Below, piece after piece: positions 25,935-33,248 of a DNA stretch of 64,000 nt (positions are counted from its first letter, which is position 1; each line of letters starts with the position of its first letter). Source of the DNA: PNNG01 sp964577055 (GTDB lineage: Bacteria; Bacteroidota; Bacteroidia; UBA7662); NCBI GenBank assembly GCA_964577055.1, contig CAZNWC010000005.1, positions 111,068-175,067 of the forward strand, written 5' to 3'. Below the pieces are notes generated by a model. The model saw nothing but the letters and a program-made list of their open reading frames with translations. It did not search any database and was not told where the DNA came from. The position numbers were made by a program, and so were the translations under genes.

Positions 25935-26891
25935 TTACCTATTCGCATTCATTCCAAAATGATTTTCCAGTAGTTCAGGTAGTCGTTTTAGGGAGCCCAA
26001 CTCCTTGAACCTTGCTTTGGCATCACCGGCAGGTGTGCCGAAATACACTTTATTTCCTTTGATTGATTTCGTTACACCGGATTGCCCCAATACAACCGCA
26101 CCTTTCTCAATTAGAATATCCTTCTGAACACCTACTTGTCCCCACAAGGTAACATCATCTTCAATGATGGTTTTGCCTCCAACACCCACCTGCGCGGCGA
26201 ACAAACAATTTTTGCCTACCACTACACCATGGCCAATATGCACTTGGTTGTCGAATTTGGTGCCTTCACCTATGATAGTGTCGCCACTCACACCTTTATC
26301 AATGGTGCATGAAGCACCAATTTCAACGTTGTTTTGAATGATGACCCTGCCGCACGAGTACAATTTATCATACCCTTCAGGACGTTTTTTAAAGTAAAAT
26401 GCATCCGCACCAATTACTGTGTTGGCGTGAATGATAACGTTGTCGCCTATTTGGGTATCGGCATAAATGACCACGTTGGGATAGATCTTACAATTCTTTC
26501 CAATTTTCACTCTATCGCCGAGAAATACATTGTGCATGATGATGCTGTCTTCTCCAATTTCAACACCACTTCCTTTTGCACTGCCGTGCCCCATAACCGG
26601 TTGGGTTTCGTAGTAATGATTCACGAGTTTGTTGTAATCGCGAAAGGGATCATCGCTAATCAAAATTCCTTTGTGAGCTGGAAATTCCAATTCGGCATTG
26701 ATCAAAATGAAAGTTGCTTCTGATTGAAGTGCTTTATCGTAATACTTGTGATAGTCTACGAAAGTCAAATCACCAGGTTTCACTTTGTGGATTTCATTCA
26801 AGCCGGTGATAAGCATATCGTTGTTGCCGATGCTTTTGCATTTGAGAAAGGATGCCACTTCTCCCAGGGTGATGGGTGATTGCAGTTTCAT
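25935..26891 (-). CDS. lpxD: LpxD-type UDP-3-O-acylglucosamine N-acyltransferase
   Basis: Third committed step of lipid A synthesis: N-acylation of UDP-3-O-acyl-glucosamine. The 318 aa start at MKLQSPITLGEVA; a longer frame up to 27005 would run into gcvT. The N-terminal uridine-binding domain (about 1-100) contains KPGDLTFVDYHKYY; the rest is a left-handed beta helix of hexapeptide repeats, with the likely catalytic His in VHIGHGVVVGKN. It is slightly shorter than the E. coli enzyme (341 aa), losing part of the C-terminal helices. With lptD it belongs to LPS biogenesis. Confidence 0.88.
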   Translation of the reverse strand: MKLQSPITLGEVASFLKCKSIGNNDMLITGLNEIHKVKPGDLTFVDYHKYYDKALQSEATFILINAELEFPAHKGILISDDPFRDYNKLVNHYYETQPVMGHGSAKGSGVEIGEDSIIMHNVFLGDRVKIGKNCKIYPNVVIYADTQIGDNVIIHANTVIGADAFYFKKRPEGYDKLYSCGRVIIQNNVEIGASCTIDKGVSGDTIIGEGTKFDNQVHIGHGVVVGKNCLFAAQVGVGGKTIIEDDVTLWGQVGVQKDILIEKGAVVLGQSGVTKSIKGNKVYFGTPAGDAKARFKELGSLKRLPELLENHFGMNANR

Positions 26892-26934
26892 AAGATCAGA
26901 TTTGTAGCGAAGATAAGGAAGTATGAAATTGTCG

Positions 26935-26942
26935 TACTTTTG
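26935..26942 (+). promoter_or_regulatory. -7 box of the gcvT promoter
   Basis: TACTTTTG ends 17 nt before the gcvT ATG. No TTG -33 element at normal spacing. The opposite strand carries a weaker TATCTTCG toward lpxD. Confidence 0.55.
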
Positions 26943-26959
26943 CCACGAAAATATTCTCC

Positions 26960-28045
26960 ATGAAAAATACAGCGCTTTACGATACCCATCTACAGTTGGG
27001 TGCAAAAATGGTTCCTTTTGCCGGTTATAACATGCCTGTGAGTTACAGCGGCATCAAGGTAGAACACCAAGCTGTTCGTGAAGCCTTGGGTATGTTTGAC
27101 GTTTCGCACATGGGAGAATTTTTGGTTAAAGGTAAAAACGCCGTCGATTTGCTGCAGTATGTTACTTCCAATGATGTTTCAAAACTTACAGATGGAAAAG
27201 TGCAGTATTCTTGTTTGCCAAATGGTGAAGGAGGCATTGTTGATGATTTGTTGGTTTACAGATTCAACGAAGAGAAATATTTATTGGTGGTAAATGCTTC
27301 TAACATAGAGAAGGATTGGAATTGGATCAACAAGCACAACCGATGGGGTGTAGAATTGGAGGACATCAGTAACAATATGTCACTGTTGGCTGTACAAGGG
27401 CCAAAGGCTGTTGAAGCACTCCAACAGTTGACCCAGGTAAAGTTGTCTGAAATTCCGTATTACGCTTTCACCGTGGGTGATTTGGGAGGTGTTTCTGACG
27501 TGATTATTTCCGCTACGGGTTACACAGGAGCTGGAGGTTTTGAGTTGTATGTACCCAATGCCGATGCGAAAAAGGTATGGGATGTGGTCATGCAAGCGGG
27601 TCAATCATATGGCATTTTGCCTTGCGGACTCGGTTGTAGGGATACTTTGCGTTTGGAAATGGGGTTTTGTCTGTATGGTAATGACATCAACGATACCACA
27701 TCGCCGCTGGAGGCAGGTTTGGGCTGGATCACAAAATTCACGAAAGAGTTTATTGATGCAGAACGATTATTGAGCCAAAAGGCTGTTGGCTTAAAGCAAA
27801 AGTTGGTTGCTTTTGAAATGCAGGAACGAGGTATTCCAAGGCAACATTATGCGCTGCACAATGAGGCAGGGGAGGTTATTGGTGAAGTAACTTCAGGCAG
27901 TGAATCTCCTTCCACTGGAAAATTGATAGGCTTGGGCTATGTTGAAAGTGCTTATGCTTCGCTGGGCAGTTCGATTTGGGTAGACATCCGAGGGAAAAAA
28001 TTGGCAGCGAAGGTGGTTAAACTACCTTTCTATAGCGCATCGTAA
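26960..28045 (+). CDS. gcvT: aminomethyltransferase (glycine cleavage T protein)
   Basis: T protein of the glycine cleavage system; it transfers the methylene group from the H protein to tetrahydrofolate and releases ammonia. The 361 aa have the family start (LGAKMVPFAGYNMPVSYSGIKVEHQAVR), the folate region around FDVSHMGEFLV and the C-terminal ISATGYTGAGGFELYVP and LEAGLGWITKF blocks. The other gcv genes are not adjacent. Its stop overlaps the comB start by one base (TAATG), so the two genes are translationally coupled. Confidence 0.96.
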   Translation: MKNTALYDTHLQLGAKMVPFAGYNMPVSYSGIKVEHQAVREALGMFDVSHMGEFLVKGKNAVDLLQYVTSNDVSKLTDGKVQYSCLPNGEGGIVDDLLVYRFNEEKYLLVVNASNIEKDWNWINKHNRWGVELEDISNNMSLLAVQGPKAVEALQQLTQVKLSEIPYYAFTVGDLGGVSDVIISATGYTGAGGFELYVPNADAKKVWDVVMQAGQSYGILPCGLGCRDTLRLEMGFCLYGNDINDTTSPLEAGLGWITKFTKEFIDAERLLSQKAVGLKQKLVAFEMQERGIPRQHYALHNEAGEVIGEVTSGSESPSTGKLIGLGYVESAYASLGSSIWVDIRGKKLAAKVVKLPFYSAS

Positions 28046-28752
28046 TGCGCACAGTTGAGGTTTGTTTGAGCCCCGCCTTGATGCCTTGCTACAATCTTCA
28101 AGGCAAAACGGCAGTGGTTATTGATGTGCTCCGGGCCACTTCGGCCATGGCAGCTGCATTGGCCAATGGAGTTACGGCCATTCGGCCCGTTGCTACGGTA
28201 GAAGAATGTCGTGAATGGGTGGCCAAAGGTTATATCGGGGCAGCAGAAAGAGAAGGTCAGGTTGTTGCTGGATTTGAAATAGGCAATTCTCCATTGGCAT
28301 TTATCAAGGCTGGTTACCGCGACCAGCATGTAGCGCTGACCACCACCAATGGCACGAAAGCCATGCATTTGGCAAATGCTGCGGCGGAAATCATTGCGGG
28401 TGCTTTCGTAAATCTTGAGGCCATTGTCAAATACTTGAACAAAGGAAATAGGTCTGTGGTCTTGGTCTGTGCAGGCTGGAAGGACAACTTTAATTTAGAG
28501 GATACCCTCTTTGCCGGAGCGGTTGTTCATGCATTGTCCGCTGATTTTCAATATGCAGATGATGCTTCGCTGGTAGCACTGGATTTGTACAGGCAACATG
28601 GGTCTAATCTCATGGGGTGCATAGCGCATTCATCACATTTTAAACGTTTGGCTCGACTCGGAATTGAGGATGACATCCGTTTTTGCATGCAAACCAATCA
28701 ATTTGACCTAGTGCCGGTTTTAAAAGACGGATTGTTGATCGCCGCGCACTGA
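28045..28752 (+). CDS. comB: 2-phosphosulfolactate phosphatase family protein (ComB-like)
   Basis: Protein of 235 aa in the ComB family, recognised by VIDVLRATSAMAAALANG, the AEREGQ segment, GNSPLAF, TTTNGTKA and the DDASLVALDLY tail. Family knowledge: ComB removes phosphate from (2R)-phospho-3-sulfolactate, the second step toward sulfolactate and coenzyme M in archaea. In bacteria the same chemistry can feed sulfolactate or sulfonate metabolism. No ComA or ComC partner is visible here, so the substrate in this organism is open. It is coupled to gcvT by a one-base overlap. Confidence 0.85.
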   Translation: MRTVEVCLSPALMPCYNLQGKTAVVIDVLRATSAMAAALANGVTAIRPVATVEECREWVAKGYIGAAEREGQVVAGFEIGNSPLAFIKAGYRDQHVALTTTNGTKAMHLANAAAEIIAGAFVNLEAIVKYLNKGNRSVVLVCAGWKDNFNLEDTLFAGAVVHALSADFQYADDASLVALDLYRQHGSNLMGCIAHSSHFKRLARLGIEDDIRFCMQTNQFDLVPVLKDGLLIAAH

Positions 28753-28805
28753 GCCCTTCACATTTCAAGTGCAATTGCTATATTGCCATTCCTAAACCTA
28801 ATTGT

Positions 28806-29681
28806 ATGGAGCAGAGTAACCTCACGGCGCTCTTTTTGCCTTTGGCATTGGGCATTATCATGCTGGGCATGGGCATGACCCTTACGCTTGGTGATTTCAA
28901 AAGAGTTTTTTTGTACCCAAAGGCCATATTGTTGGGCTTAGGCAACCAATTACTTTTGCTTCCATTACTTGGATTGGCCATTATTTCGCTATTTGATTTG
29001 CAAGCCGAATTGGCCGTAGGGGTGATGCTCTTGGCCGTTTGTCCAGGAGGTGCTACGTCGAACATTATCACCCATTTGGCCAAAGCAGATTTGGCATTGA
29101 GCATTTCACTTACGGCTTTAAGCTCCACCATTACCAATTTTTCCATCCCACTTTTACTAAACCTGGCCCTGTTTCATTACATGGGCGGGGCTGAAGCCCT
29201 TCAGCTGCCCATTGGTAAGACAATCGTTCAGATTTTTGCCGTAACCATCCTTCCCGTAGGACTCGGCATGCTTGTGAAGCAATATTTGCCCAACTTCACA
29301 TCAAAAAGCCTAAAGGCCGTGAACATTATGTCAGCGGTATTTTTTGTGCTTATCCTCCTTATGGCCATTGTAAAAGAAAGGGCGAACATCGTTCCCTACT
29401 TTATGGAAGCCGGCATACCAGCATTGATGCTGAATTTGGCAGCAATGTTTGCAGGTTATGCATCGGGCTTGCTCCTGGCGCTTCAATTCAAACAGCGGGT
29501 ATCAATAGCTATTGAAACGGGTATTCAAAACGGAACTTTGGCTATTGCCATAGCCCTTAGTCCGGTGATGTTGAACAACACCCAAATGGCTATTCCGGCT
29601 GCTATTTACAGCCTTATCATGTTCATTACAGCCTCAATGCTTGTGTTGTGGTCAAGAAATCGGGCTGATCTCGATATTTGA
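28806..29681 (+). CDS. bile acid:sodium symporter (BASS) family transporter
   Basis: Inner-membrane protein of 291 aa with about nine or ten hydrophobic segments. Family signatures include LFLPLALGIIMLGMGMTL at the N terminus and VGVMLLAVCPGGATSNIITHLAKADLALSISLTALSS (CPGGxxSN), which builds part of the sodium site. IETGIQNGTLAIAIAL matches the second conserved region. Bacterial members import organic anions such as bile acids, pyruvate or pantoate; the substrate cannot be assigned. It converges on mazG with no terminator between them. Confidence 0.92.
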   Translation: MEQSNLTALFLPLALGIIMLGMGMTLTLGDFKRVFLYPKAILLGLGNQLLLLPLLGLAIISLFDLQAELAVGVMLLAVCPGGATSNIITHLAKADLALSISLTALSSTITNFSIPLLLNLALFHYMGGAEALQLPIGKTIVQIFAVTILPVGLGMLVKQYLPNFTSKSLKAVNIMSAVFFVLILLMAIVKERANIVPYFMEAGIPALMLNLAAMFAGYASGLLLALQFKQRVSIAIETGIQNGTLAIAIALSPVMLNNTQMAIPAAIYSLIMFITASMLVLWSRNRADLDI

Positions 29682-29688
29682 GGAATGC

Positions 29689-30039
29689 CTATTTGAGTTT
29701 TTCGTTTTGATGGTGCCGATTGGCATCCCGAACATTTTTCTTTTCGAGGTTTTTCGAAAATGCTGTCGATAAATCAACACCTGTTTGGTTCGCCAAGCAA
29801 ATAAGTACCCAAAGTACATCGGCCATCTCGTCTCCGAGATCACGATTTTTGTCACTTTCCTTGAACGATTGTTCGCCATATGTGCGGGCCATGAGACGCG
29901 CAAGTTCACCCACCTCTTCCATGAGAATGGCTGTATTGGTGAGTTCGTTAAAATAGCGCACACCAGTTGTTTTGATCCAATGATCAACCTGGGCCTGCAA
30001 TTCTTCAAGGCTAAGGGCATTTACTCGCTGCTTTTCCAT
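29689..30039 (-). CDS. MazG-like nucleotide pyrophosphohydrolase
   Basis: Protein of 116 aa with the MazG fold: the metal-binding ILMEEVGELARL (EExxE) and a matching DLGDEMADVLWVLICLAN (ExxD) helix. A single MazG domain of this size is typical of house-cleaning enzymes that hydrolyse NTPs or dNTPs to the monophosphates. It is the last gene of the minus-strand series beginning at lon and sits 3 nt after the DinB-like gene, so it should be cotranscribed. Confidence 0.9.
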   Translation of the reverse strand: MEKQRVNALSLEELQAQVDHWIKTTGVRYFNELTNTAILMEEVGELARLMARTYGEQSFKESDKNRDLGDEMADVLWVLICLANQTGVDLSTAFSKNLEKKNVRDANRHHQNEKLK

Positions 30040-30042
30040 ATT

Positions 30043-30504
30043 TCAGTTTTCTGGAAGTAATTTGAATTGGATGGCATGATGTTCCATATGTCGTGCGTGA
30101 AATCGGTTCCATTGCGCATAAGTAAGTGGCCCAAACAAGGGATGTATGGGCAATATCTCTGGCTGTTTCCGGAAATAATCCTCGAACTTTTCCCACATTA
30201 CCACCAATAGTAGGTGAGCCTCAGCCATGGAGCTGGTTTTTAAAGGACGTAAACCACCAGGTGGAAGAGCTGCATTTTTTAAGTTTTTTGGAAAGGGGTC
30301 ATTGCTGTATAAAAATGCCAGCCGTTCAGGTATTTGTGCATCAGGAATGGCTTGTTGCAATAAGATGCCACCATTTGACATGCGAAAGGAAGCGCTTAAA
30401 TGCTCTAAAACGTGATGAGGCGTCATGATGCCCCAACGCGGTTCTACATCTGTTGCCAAGCCACCAAAAAGTGTGATGAACTCAGATAAATCTTCGCCTA
30501 TCAT
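30043..30504 (-). CDS. DinB-like / DUF1569-type protein
   Basis: Protein of 153 aa predicted to be a four-helix bundle with a histidine metal site: TPHHVLEHL near the N terminus and NRFHARHMEHHAIQF near the C terminus. These fit the DinB/YfiT superfamily, most like the DUF1569 group. Its activity is unknown; relatives use bacillithiol or other thiols. ATG 30504 is chosen because AAAGGAAA lies just upstream; an alternative ATG at 30543 would lengthen the overlap with the preceding gene from 23 to 62 nt. It is embedded in the lon-to-mazG gene series. Confidence 0.65.
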   Translation of the reverse strand: MIGEDLSEFITLFGGLATDVEPRWGIMTPHHVLEHLSASFRMSNGGILLQQAIPDAQIPERLAFLYSNDPFPKNLKNAALPPGGLRPLKTSSMAEAHLLLVVMWEKFEDYFRKQPEILPIHPLFGPLTYAQWNRFHARHMEHHAIQFKLLPEN

Positions 30505-31078
30505 GATTTTTCCTTTTATCGTTTGAGTCGCCTTCTGATTCATTCGTAGAGGGCGGTATTTGATATTCTACTTGATATTTGAGCTTCCCCGATTTGCTGT
30601 AATATTTCCATAAGCCACCTTTTAATTCTTTGTGGTAATGTCCTTGTTGCCGAAGGGTCCCATGTCTATCGAAATAAAATACAGGGCCATGCCGTTGGCC
30701 TTCGTCAAATCTTATCACCGCCAATAGCTGCCCCGACTTGCTATAATCGTAAAAATTGCCAAGATATATGGCGATGAGGTCTTTGTCGGGCCCAACCGCC
30801 ATGTGTGCCAAATATTTTGCCTGGAGTTGGGTCAGATTTTTATCGTAATAACGATATACTTTGGCAAACCACCTGTTTTGATCATAAAACCAGTAGTAAA
30901 CCACATTTCCTACCGTATCGATACTGTCGCAATCAAGAACAGTGTTTTCTATCCTGATACCTAAAGTTATATTTTGATAATTTGGGTAGGGGATAGTGTC
31001 AGGATGGGTGGAAAGGTTCGATGCAAATACACTGCAACGACCAATCAACATCGCTGACAAAATCATCCACCGGAGCAT
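30482..31078 (-). CDS. secreted MORN-repeat-like protein
   Basis: Protein of 198 aa with an N-terminal signal-like stretch (LRWMILSAMLIGRCSVFA), then a unique region and, from about residue 125, two to three toxin-antitoxin YwqK/MORN-like repeats (FDEGQRHGPVFYFDRHGTLR, then ELKGGLWKYYSKSGKLKYQVEY). Repeats of the type KxGxWxxYxxxGxL are frequent in Bacteroidota envelope proteins of unknown role. Its ATG overlaps the dtd stop by one base, and its 3' end overlaps the next gene. The extreme C terminus is highly charged, perhaps because it also encodes the overlapping start. Confidence 0.7.
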   Translation of the reverse strand: MLRWMILSAMLIGRCSVFASNLSTHPDTIPYPNYQNITLGIRIENTVLDCDSIDTVGNVVYYWFYDQNRWFAKVYRYYDKNLTQLQAKYLAHMAVGPDKDLIAIYLGNFYDYSKSGQLLAVIRFDEGQRHGPVFYFDRHGTLRQQGHYHKELKGGLWKYYSKSGKLKYQVEYQIPPSTNESEGDSNDKRKNHDRRRFI

Positions 31079-31530
31079 TATTGTTTGTTTTTGCTGTCAA
31101 TGAAGATAGTTACAGGGCCATCATTTTCCAAACGCACTTGCATATCGGCGCCAAACACACCAGTGAATACCTTTTTGGCCAATAGCTTTTCTACATGTTT
31201 CACAAATGACTCGTACGAGGCCAATGCTTGATCGGGCCGTGCAGCAGCTATGAAACTTGGACGATTTCCTTTTTTGGTGGATGCATGCAAGGTGAATTGA
31301 CTGATCAGCAAAATGTCGCCATTCACATCTTGAACTGATAAATTCATCAGCCCATCGTCGTCAGAAAATATCCGCAATTGCACCAATTTAGAGGCCATCC
31401 ATGCTATATCAGTGTCGTCATCGGCTGCTTCAAACCCTACAAGCACCAACAAGCCTTTTTCAATTGAACCACTTAAGTGCCCATTGGCAATGACAGATGC
31501 ACTGCTAACACGCTGAATAACAAGCCTCAT
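31078..31530 (-). CDS. dtd: D-aminoacyl-tRNA deacylase
   Basis: Hydrolyses D-aminoacyl-tRNA and mischarged Gly-tRNA-Ala, protecting translation. The 150 aa show the family N terminus MRLVIQRVSSASV, the active-site LLISQFTLHAS segment and ENDGPVTIFID near the C terminus; these two regions form the cross-subunit Gly-cisPro type pocket. Its start overlaps the stop of the preceding lipoprotein gene (ATGA). Confidence 0.95.
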   Translation of the reverse strand: MRLVIQRVSSASVIANGHLSGSIEKGLLVLVGFEAADDDTDIAWMASKLVQLRIFSDDDGLMNLSVQDVNGDILLISQFTLHASTKKGNRPSFIAAARPDQALASYESFVKHVEKLLAKKVFTGVFGADMQVRLENDGPVTIFIDSKNKQ

Positions 31531-32345
31531 GGCACCCGATAGTAAACGGCTTTTGGCTCAAAAATATCAGGTGCGGCTTCATTGTAGCTGAAAAATCGCA
31601 AGCTGTCACCCTCCAGCTGCCAATACCAAGTATCGAAAGATAAAGCACCCTTGTATAACTCGATGACGTCCATAAAAGCTGGATAGCTATCATAGGCCAG
31701 CACGAAGTTGTACTTGTTGTAGCTGCTCAAGCCCCGGATGAAGCCTTTGGAATCGAAGCTGATTTTGCCGCCAAACGGTTTAACAGCCTTGGCCGATTGC
31801 CAATTGCCCGTTAAAATTTCGGAAGCCAATTTCCGCTGTACAGCGGCACCGGCTGGTTCTACTTTATTACTCGTACGAAGAAAGCGGTAGGAGATATCTT
31901 CGATATTGAGCAATAACTCCTTTTTGAATGGATCGTAGTCAAATACAAATTTCAAATCAGCGTTATTGTCGCACATAGCAGTCGTGAGACGGTCTGCTTC
32001 TCTTTGGAAGGTTGTAGTACATCCCTCATTGTACCCAAAAACAAGTTGCACTTCCCCTTTTGTTTCATCAATGATGACCTCGGCAATGGGAAGCAGTTTG
32101 TTTTGGCTGAAATAAATGCTTTTGTTTTGTTCGATGGCTTCTAAGAAAGAAGCGTTTAGCCAGTTGCCAGTCAAGGTATCACGTTGTACTTCCACCTCAT
32201 CTAACACTTCCGCAATCGAATCTTGTTCAATCAAGATTTCGGTACGATCCATCTCGTCGTCGTTTTCCGTGCTACAAGCTGCAACAAAAACGAAGAGGGA
32301 GCAGAAGAATAAAAGGAAGAATCGATTAATTGTGAGTGTCTTCAT
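31527..32345 (-). CDS. hypothetical lipoprotein
   Basis: Protein of 272 aa with a hydrophobic N terminus ending in a lipobox (FVFVAACS), followed by an acidic linker. The mature part has two related halves, each containing LTGNWLNAS- or LTGNWQSAK-like starts and beta strands; they resemble lipocalin-like repeats in shape, but I do not recognise a named family. It overlaps rsgA by 20 nt and dtd by 4 nt and is therefore part of the lon operon. Confidence 0.75.
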   Translation of the reverse strand: MKTLTINRFFLLFFCSLFVFVAACSTENDDEMDRTEILIEQDSIAEVLDEVEVQRDTLTGNWLNASFLEAIEQNKSIYFSQNKLLPIAEVIIDETKGEVQLVFGYNEGCTTTFQREADRLTTAMCDNNADLKFVFDYDPFKKELLLNIEDISYRFLRTSNKVEPAGAAVQRKLASEILTGNWQSAKAVKPFGGKISFDSKGFIRGLSSYNKYNFVLAYDSYPAFMDVIELYKGALSFDTWYWQLEGDSLRFFSYNEAAPDIFEPKAVYYRVP

Positions 32346-33243
32346 TGTTTAGTATGCTGAGGTAACTTTTGTAGCGTTCTGCTGCAATTTCATCTGTTTC
32401 TACTGCGGCACGCACAGCGCAACCAGGTTCATGGGTATGGGTGCACGTGTTAAAGCGGCAATTTTCGAGATAAGACCGCATTTCGGGAAAAAAATGGCCT
32501 AACTCATAGCCGGCAATATCAATTACACCCAATTCTTTGATGCCTGGTGTATCGATAATCTGAATGCCTTTCGCAGGTTCGAACATTTCAGCAAAGGTAG
32601 TGGTGTGTGTGCCTTTGGAGGAATATACACTAATTTCCCCTGTTTTGAGCGATAAGTCAGGAAACAGGCTATTCAATAAAGAGCTTTTGCCTACACCCGA
32701 AAATCCACTCACCAAGGTTACGTTGTCACTGAGCCAGTGTCGGATGGCGGCCATCCCTTCACCGGTTTTTACTGAGCAAAAGCCGATTGCATATCCTGCC
32801 TTTTGGTATATCTGTACAATGTCATTGAACACCTCATGTGCATCTGCACCCCACAAGTCGGCTTTATTGAAGAGAATCCGTACTGGAATGTCGTAAGCTT
32901 CAGCCGTTACCAAAAAACGATCTATAAATCCCAAGGATATCCGGGGTTCAAATAGTGTAGCCACCAAAAGTGCTTGGTCAAGATTCGCTGCAAGCACGTG
33001 CGTTTGCTTGCTTAAATTGGTCGATTTGCGAATGATGTAATTTTGCCGGTCCTCAATACCCGTAATTACACTTCCATCGCGTTCGTCATGCTCGAATAGT
33101 ACCCAATCGCCCACGGCAACCGGATTGGTACTTTTGCTTTCTAAAAGGCGAAGTTTCCCTCGGATGCGACAATCATAGCGCTTCCCATCTTCGCCTTTTA
33201 CGGTGTACCAACTTCCGGTTGATTTGTGGACCTGTCCTCTCAA
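32326..33243 (-). CDS. rsgA: ribosome small subunit-dependent GTPase RsgA
   Basis: Circularly permuted GTPase that checks late 30S maturation. The 305 aa show an OB-fold N terminus (about 1-65), then the GTPase motifs in permuted order: LFNKADLW (G4), SGVGKSSLLNSLF (G1), a GTHTTTFAEMF switch and DTPGIKELG (G3). The C-terminal zinc site is CRFNTCTHTHEPGCAV. It lies 5 nt downstream of lon and overlaps the next lipoprotein by 20 nt. Confidence 0.96.
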   Translation of the reverse strand: MRGQVHKSTGSWYTVKGEDGKRYDCRIRGKLRLLESKSTNPVAVGDWVLFEHDERDGSVITGIEDRQNYIIRKSTNLSKQTHVLAANLDQALLVATLFEPRISLGFIDRFLVTAEAYDIPVRILFNKADLWGADAHEVFNDIVQIYQKAGYAIGFCSVKTGEGMAAIRHWLSDNVTLVSGFSGVGKSSLLNSLFPDLSLKTGEISVYSSKGTHTTTFAEMFEPAKGIQIIDTPGIKELGVIDIAGYELGHFFPEMRSYLENCRFNTCTHTHEPGCAVRAAVETDEIAAERYKSYLSILNNEDTHN

Positions 33244-33248
33244 ATCGT

